From UBA6022 sp036382575 (lineage in GTDB: Bacteria; Patescibacteriota; Saccharimonadia; Saccharimonadales; Saccharimonadaceae): DNA of 17,360 bases. Where the stretch lies: NCBI GenBank assembly GCA_036382575.1, contig DASVHL010000059.1:1-17360 (forward strand), read 5' to 3'. The notes under the pieces were generated by a model. The model saw only the letters and a list, made by a program, of their open reading frames with translations. It had not been told where the DNA came from and ran no database searches. Below are positions 14,806 through 17,360 of this stretch, in pieces (positions within the stretch are counted from its first letter, which is position 1; the number at the start of each line of letters is the position of its first letter). A program made the position numbers and the translations under genes.

Positions 14806-14831
14806 ACGCACCACCCGGTGCGTTTTTCTTT
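14806..14831 (+). terminator. Intrinsic terminator of unit 1
   Basis: Arms ACGCACC (14806-14812) and GGTGCGT (14817-14823), loop ACCC, followed by TTTTCTTTT. A classic Rho-independent terminator, just 13 bases before the -35 of unit 2. Confidence 0.88.
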
Positions 14832-14843
14832 TGGGTAATATTA

Positions 14844-14872
14844 TTGACAGTTTGTTAATTTGAAATTATAGT
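14844..14872 (+). promoter_or_regulatory. Promoter of unit 2 (HTH protein)
   Basis: -35 TTGACA (14844-14849, perfect), 17-base spacer, -10 TATAGT (14867-14872, 5/6). The start point would be about 14879, giving a leader of ~80 bases that carries the boxA-like element. Same architecture as the unit 1 promoter but without the palindrome in the spacer. Confidence 0.75.
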
Positions 14873-14905
14873 GACCTTAGCCTCAGATGTCGGTGACCTC
14901 TGTAT

Positions 14906-14927
14906 GGTTCATTGACAAGCTGGATGA
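14906..14927 (+). repeat. 5' element of unit 2: boxA-like sequence and left arm
   Basis: GGTTCATTGACAAGCTGGAT (14906-14925) is the unit 1 element with one change (T to C). Bases 14913-14927 are complementary to 15496-15510 in 14 of 15 positions. It lies in the mRNA leader upstream of the HTH coding region. Confidence 0.85.
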
Positions 14928-14948
14928 AAGACCGATTCGATACACGAT

Positions 14949-14952
14949 AGGA
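14949..14952 (+). promoter_or_regulatory. Shine-Dalgarno deciding the HTH protein start
   Basis: AGGA at 14949-14952 is only two bases from the ATG at 14955 but eight from the ATG at 14961. I therefore choose 14961 (MEEIYQFVD). Confidence 0.5.
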
Positions 14953-14960
14953 CAATGATC

Positions 14961-15443
14961 ATGGAAGAGATCTATCAATTTGTTGATATAGAGTACACTC
15001 TCGAAAGAGAGGTTCCACCTGAACGAGAGCTGACGGTTCTGGTTCAAATGGGTGGCTATCAGGCCCATGGCATGATACACAACGATAGGCTGACTGGAAG
15101 TATCAGTTTGGCTATTCCCGCGAGTAACCCCGAGGAGGCCATTGGCTTATTGGCCGAGCCGTTGAGGTCTATTCGAGCGGTCCTGGGTGCATTGTCCATC
15201 ACTTCAATAGACGTGATGGATGAGAATACCAGACGCGCGCGGGTGACTGAACTTGTTGGCTATAGCGCAATTGCCGAAATGGCAAATGTTAGTCGTCAGC
15301 GAGCACGTGACTATACTCACGTCAGTGGGTTCCCGCGGCCCCTGACTCGCACGCAAGATGGTCTCGTGTATTCTCGAGCCGACGTGCAACAGTGGCTTGA
15401 TTCACGAAAGCATGAACCTTATGGTTTCCGAATCATTAAGTAA
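14961..15443 (+). CDS. HTH DNA-binding protein (AlpA/MerR-like C-terminal domain)
   Basis: 160 residues from the chosen ATG (162 from 14955). The N-terminal ~90 residues form an alpha/beta-like region: VDIEYTLEREVPPERELTVLV, then HNDRLTGSISLAIPASNPEEA, then a helix AIGLLAEPLRSIRAVLG. The C-terminal ~55 residues are a winged HTH of the AlpA/excisionase/MerR type: ELVGYSAIAEMANVSRQRAR (HTH), then a wing DYTHVSGFPRPLTRTQDGLVYSRADVQQWLDSR. The pairing of a small N-terminal domain with this HTH resembles a family of ~150-residue uncharacterised Actinobacterial regulators (recollection, not searched). It is the only gene of a unit whose flanks duplicate those of the adjacent candidate RNA. It could regulate that unit, bind the shared TTGACAAG element, or bind the RNA; all three are inference. 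Confidence 0.85.
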   Translation: MEEIYQFVDIEYTLEREVPPERELTVLVQMGGYQAHGMIHNDRLTGSISLAIPASNPEEAIGLLAEPLRSIRAVLGALSITSIDVMDENTRRARVTELVGYSAIAEMANVSRQRARDYTHVSGFPRPLTRTQDGLVYSRADVQQWLDSRKHEPYGFRIIK

Positions 15444-15450
15444 TGCAGAG

Positions 15451-15493
15451 GTGTTTACCGGTGTGGGTTATTTTTATCTACACCGGTAAACAC
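15451..15493 (+). other. Long hairpin at the 3' end of unit 2
   Basis: GTGTTTACCGGTGT (15451-15464) is perfectly complementary to 15480-15493. Four more inner pairs, two of them U-G, extend it around a U-rich loop. It begins seven bases after the stop codon and ends two bases before the right arm, the same order as in unit 1. No U-tract follows it. Confidence 0.85.
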
Positions 15494-15495
15494 TG

Positions 15496-15510
15496 TCATC
15501 CAACTTGTCA
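15496..15510 (+). repeat. 3' element of unit 2: right arm of the closing stem
   Basis: TCATCCAACTTGTCA pairs with 14913-14927 (14 of 15). Its last 13 bases are identical to part of the unit 1 right arm at 14785-14800. It closes a ~600-base loop that contains the entire HTH coding region. Confidence 0.85.
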
Positions 15511-15527
15511 TATTTTAATGATTATTT

Positions 15528-15549
15528 ACGCGCTCGTTGGCGTGTTTTT
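15528..15549 (+). terminator. Probable intrinsic terminator of unit 2
   Basis: ACGCGC (15528-15533) and GCGTGT (15540-15545) give six pairs with one G-U, loop TCGTTG, followed by TTTTATTT. Weaker than the unit 1 terminator but in the corresponding place, just before the sbcB promoter. Confidence 0.6.
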
Positions 15550-15567
15550 ATTTGGTGCAATAATAAC

Positions 15568-15576
15568 TGCTATAAT
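15568..15576 (+). promoter_or_regulatory. Extended -10 promoter of sbcB (leaderless)
   Basis: TGCTATAAT at 15568-15576, then seven bases, then the ATG at 15584. Identical geometry to alaS. It places the real sbcB start well downstream of the longest open frame (from 15443) and outside unit 2. Confidence 0.7.
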
Positions 15577-15583
15577 ACAAGTA

Positions 15584-17020
15584 ATGGTTAAAACTTTCTT
15601 TTTTTATGACTTAGAGACAAGCGGTTTGAGTGCTCGTGACGATCGGATTATGCAATTTGCAGGTATTCGCACTGATATGGATCTTAATCCGATTGGCGAG
15701 CCGCATAACGTGCTCGTAAAGCTAAACGACGACACCTTACCTAGCCCAGAAGCATTAATGGTGACCGGCATTACGCCGCAGCAAACGCAGGCTGATGGAT
15801 ATACCGAAGCTGAATTTGCAAAGTTGTTGATGGAAGAGGTATTCACTCCGGATACAATCGCAACTGGATTTAACAGTGTTCGGTTTGACGATGAATTTGT
15901 CCGTCATTTATTGTGGCGGAATTTTTACGATCCGTATGAGTGGTCATGGAAGGATGGTCGATCTCGTTGGGATCTGCTCGACATTGTACGTATAACGCGT
16001 GCCCTGCGCCCAGAGGGGATCGAATGGCCAGTTGTTGACGGCAAAGCGGTGAATAAACTTGAGCTGCTAACGAAAATAAACGGCATCGATCATTTCAAGG
16101 CACATGATGCGCTGAGTGACGTTGAGGCCTTGATCGCAGTAACTAAACTGATTAAAACCAAACAGCCACAGCTATATGACTATCTGCTCAAGATGCGCGA
16201 CAAAAACGAAGTTAAGCAACTGGTTAATTTAGATGTAAAGCAGCCATTTGTCTATGTTAGTGGTCGTTACGACGCTAAATTCAACAAGGCAACGGTGGCG
16301 TTTCCATTGACCTCTGGCAAGAATGGCAATGTCGTTGTCTATGATCTTCGCTACAATCCAACGCCATTTTTAAACATGTCGACTGATGAATTAAAAAAGA
16401 AATTATATGCCAAATGGGAAGAGCGCCAAGCTGATGATTTCATTAAGCTGCCAGTCAAAGAGCTACAGTACAATAAAGTACCTGCGGTAGCGCCAGTAGG
16501 TGTATTAAATCAAGCAGATGGTTGGACGAAAATAAATCTAGATTTGGCCACCGTCGAAAAGCATAAATCGATTTTGCTATCCGCGCCTGCATTTGCAGAA
16601 AATATTCGCAGTGTGTTTGAGGCCCAGGCGGAATTTAAAAAGTCAGCTGATCCCGAGGCGCAACTGTATGATGGTTTCGTACAAGACCGCGATCGACTGC
16701 GAATCGAAACGGTTCGCAATGCTGACGCTCGTCAGTTGGCTGATTTTCATCCAGAGTTTACGGACGAACGACTTGATCCACTACTACTTCATTACAAAGC
16801 TCGTAATTATCCGCAGAGTTTGAGTCAAGACGAATCTCGTACATGGGAAATGTGGCGTGCAAATCGTATCAGTGCCAAATTGCCAGCCTTTATGCAGTCA
16901 CTACATAAAATGGCAACAGCCGAACAAGATGAAAACAAGCAGTTTATCTTACAGGAGCTGCAGCTGTGGGCTGAAAGTATTATGCCAACTGATCTATCTG
17001 ATCAGGATGGCGAAGCCTAA
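15584..17020 (+). CDS. sbcB: Exodeoxyribonuclease I (SbcB), 3'-5' ssDNA exonuclease
   Basis: 478 residues from this ATG; E. coli ExoI has 475 and the two are colinear throughout as I recall its sequence. DEDDh catalytic residues: D9 and E11 in FFYDLETSG, the Asp of NSVRFDDEF (~D102), H174 and D179 in FKAHDALSDV. Near-verbatim family segments include IGEPHNVLVK, VTGITPQQ, WRNFYDPYEWSWKDGRSRWD and RALRPEGIEWP. The C-terminal SH3-like and helical ExoI regions contain VYVSGRYD, DAQLYDGF-like EAQLYDGFVQDRDR, and LLLHYKARNYPQSL. It degrades ssDNA 3'-5' in recombination and mismatch repair. A longer frame begins at 15443, but that extension covers unit 2's hairpin and terminator and is rejected. The stop overlaps the convergent small gene by 4 bp. 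Confidence 0.96.
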   Translation: MVKTFFFYDLETSGLSARDDRIMQFAGIRTDMDLNPIGEPHNVLVKLNDDTLPSPEALMVTGITPQQTQADGYTEAEFAKLLMEEVFTPDTIATGFNSVRFDDEFVRHLLWRNFYDPYEWSWKDGRSRWDLLDIVRITRALRPEGIEWPVVDGKAVNKLELLTKINGIDHFKAHDALSDVEALIAVTKLIKTKQPQLYDYLLKMRDKNEVKQLVNLDVKQPFVYVSGRYDAKFNKATVAFPLTSGKNGNVVVYDLRYNPTPFLNMSTDELKKKLYAKWEERQADDFIKLPVKELQYNKVPAVAPVGVLNQADGWTKINLDLATVEKHKSILLSAPAFAENIRSVFEAQAEFKKSADPEAQLYDGFVQDRDRLRIETVRNADARQLADFHPEFTDERLDPLLLHYKARNYPQSLSQDESRTWEMWRANRISAKLPAFMQSLHKMATAEQDENKQFILQELQLWAESIMPTDLSDQDGEA

Positions 17021-17307
17021 ATCTCGCTATAGCGGCGCTTTGGTAAGCGACTGCGATAGGTGGTGTAGCGATTTTTTAGACGAGTAACTAGCTGAGCGTA
17101 AAATGCTTGACGAGTAACGACCTGTGCAATGACGTACAGCGCAATAGTCGAGGTGAGGATAAACATAACGGACGGTGGAATTATAAAATTTGTTCCAGGA
17201 ACCGCACCAACGAGAAGGAAAAGAAGCAAGGCGTCGAAGAAGCCAAATTTAATAAGCGCACAAAAAATAATGATGCCTGATGCGATAATTAAAATGTTTC
17301 TTTTCAT
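17017..17307 (-). CDS. Small two-helix membrane protein, unknown function
   Basis: 96 residues from the ATG complementary to 17305-17307. A GTG at 17313 is possible but lies inside the GAGGTG Shine-Dalgarno (17311-17316), which favours the ATG. Two hydrophobic stretches are visible: ILIIASGIIIFCALIKFGFF running into ALLLFLLVGAVPG, and PSVMFILTSTIALYVIAQVV. A basic C-terminal tail follows (RLKNRYTTYRSRLPKRRYSE). Positive charges at both ends suggest both termini are cytoplasmic. No family recognised. Convergent with sbcB, overlapping its end by 4 bp. Confidence 0.7.
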   Translation of the reverse strand: MKRNILIIASGIIIFCALIKFGFFDALLLFLLVGAVPGTNFIIPPSVMFILTSTIALYVIAQVVTRQAFYAQLVTRLKNRYTTYRSRLPKRRYSEI

Positions 17308-17339
17308 GTCCACCTCGTTTCTCTGTTAATTCACATACG

Positions 17340-17348
17340 AATATAGCA
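17340..17348 (-). promoter_or_regulatory. Extended -10 of the small membrane protein gene
   Basis: On the minus strand TGCTATATT (17348 down to 17340) is an extended -10. The transcript would start near 17333, leaving a ~25-base leader that holds the GAGGTG Shine-Dalgarno. Any -35 would lie at or beyond the window edge. Confidence 0.5.
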
Positions 17349-17360
17349 GTCCTGTCAAAA

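Larger units (their letters stand above)
13894..14831 (+). ncRNA. Candidate large structured noncoding RNA (~0.9 kb)
   Basis: Bounded by a strong promoter and an intrinsic terminator, with no credible protein in either strand. Dense local hairpins include CACAGCTT/AAGCTGTG (13953-13960/13988-13995); GTGCCC/GGGCAC (14019-14024/14050-14055) enclosing TACGC/GCGTA; GCGTCA-TCC-TGACGC (14063-14077); GCATC-TCC-GATGC (14109-14121); CGACG/CGTCG (14125-14139); TGTGGA/TCCACA (14203-14218); GCCGG/CCGGC (14245-14262); CCTC-GCAA-GAGG, a GNRA tetraloop (14314-14325); CCACTT/AAGTGG (14351-14379); a 9-bp GCACTCCTA/TAGGAGTGC (14504-14524); TCTTC/GAAGA extended by CCC/GGG (14539-14562); GTTCT/AGAAC (14646-14658); CATCTT/AAGATG inside TCAGTT/AACTGA (14685-14731). 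A 16-bp long-range stem closes the whole. I did not recognise a known RNA class. Confidence 0.7.

Noticed and set aside
13922..15510. Terminal inverted repeats of small transposons
   Set aside because: The arms look like TIRs, but there is no transposase and no obvious target-site duplication, and both units keep promoter and terminator in fixed positions outside the arms. Kept only as an alternative origin for the duplication.
15443..15583. N-terminal extension of SbcB by 47 residues
   Set aside because: It runs through unit 2's hairpin, right arm and terminator; the extended -10 at 15568-15576 and homology to E. coli ExoI both place the start at 15584.
1..17360. CRISPR arrays, tRNA genes, insertion sequences
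   Set aside because: No regularly spaced repeat series, no tRNA cloverleaf with a TTCGA loop in proper context, and no transposase-like frame was seen.

Overview
The window reads as a compact, mostly single-copy housekeeping stretch from a reduced bacterial genome. Candidatus Saccharibacteria (TM7) or a close CPR relative is the most likely source; this is inferred from gene content, with no marker gene to prove it. The clues are a very short alanyl-tRNA synthetase, extended -10 promoters lying only a few bases upstream of start codons, tightly overlapping genes, TGA used as a normal stop, a CPR-style membrane protein with a baseplate-J-like ectodomain, and an Actinobacteria-like HTH protein.

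Layout. 1-402 is the 3' end of an unrecognised gene. 424-3211 is a sulfur-transfer/tRNA-modification operon: cysteine desulfurase, a DUF218/YdcF-like membrane protein and MnmA, joined by 4-bp overlaps. 3282-3458 encodes a 58-residue charged protein with a strong Shine-Dalgarno. 3506-5392 is a compact alaS. 5384-6367 (minus) is an orphan protein convergent with alaS. 6449-10983 is an envelope/division-type operon: FtsA/PilM-like ATPase, single-pass membrane protein, RuvX and MltG. 10984-11296 holds a strong promoter and a ~250-nt leader for a LysM-CHAP cell-wall hydrolase (11297-12487). ObgE follows (12557-13843). 15584-17020 encodes exonuclease I (SbcB), and a small membrane protein lies convergent to it at the right edge.

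The unusual part is 13844-15550. It contains two adjacent transcription units built on the same plan. Each has a TTGACA/17/TATxxT promoter; a conserved 5' element resembling the boxA region of Firmicute rRNA operons; a cargo; a long perfect hairpin; a 3' element complementary to the 5' element; and an intrinsic terminator. In unit 1 the cargo is about 0.85 kb with no credible protein but at least a dozen local hairpins and a diverged internal repeat, so I call it a candidate large structured noncoding RNA. In unit 2 the cargo encodes a 160-residue protein with a C-terminal AlpA/MerR-like helix-turn-helix. The shared flanks suggest rRNA-like antitermination and double-strand processing of both transcripts, and a functional link between the RNA and the protein. 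I did not recognise the RNA as RNase P RNA, tmRNA, SRP RNA, rRNA or any riboswitch class I know.
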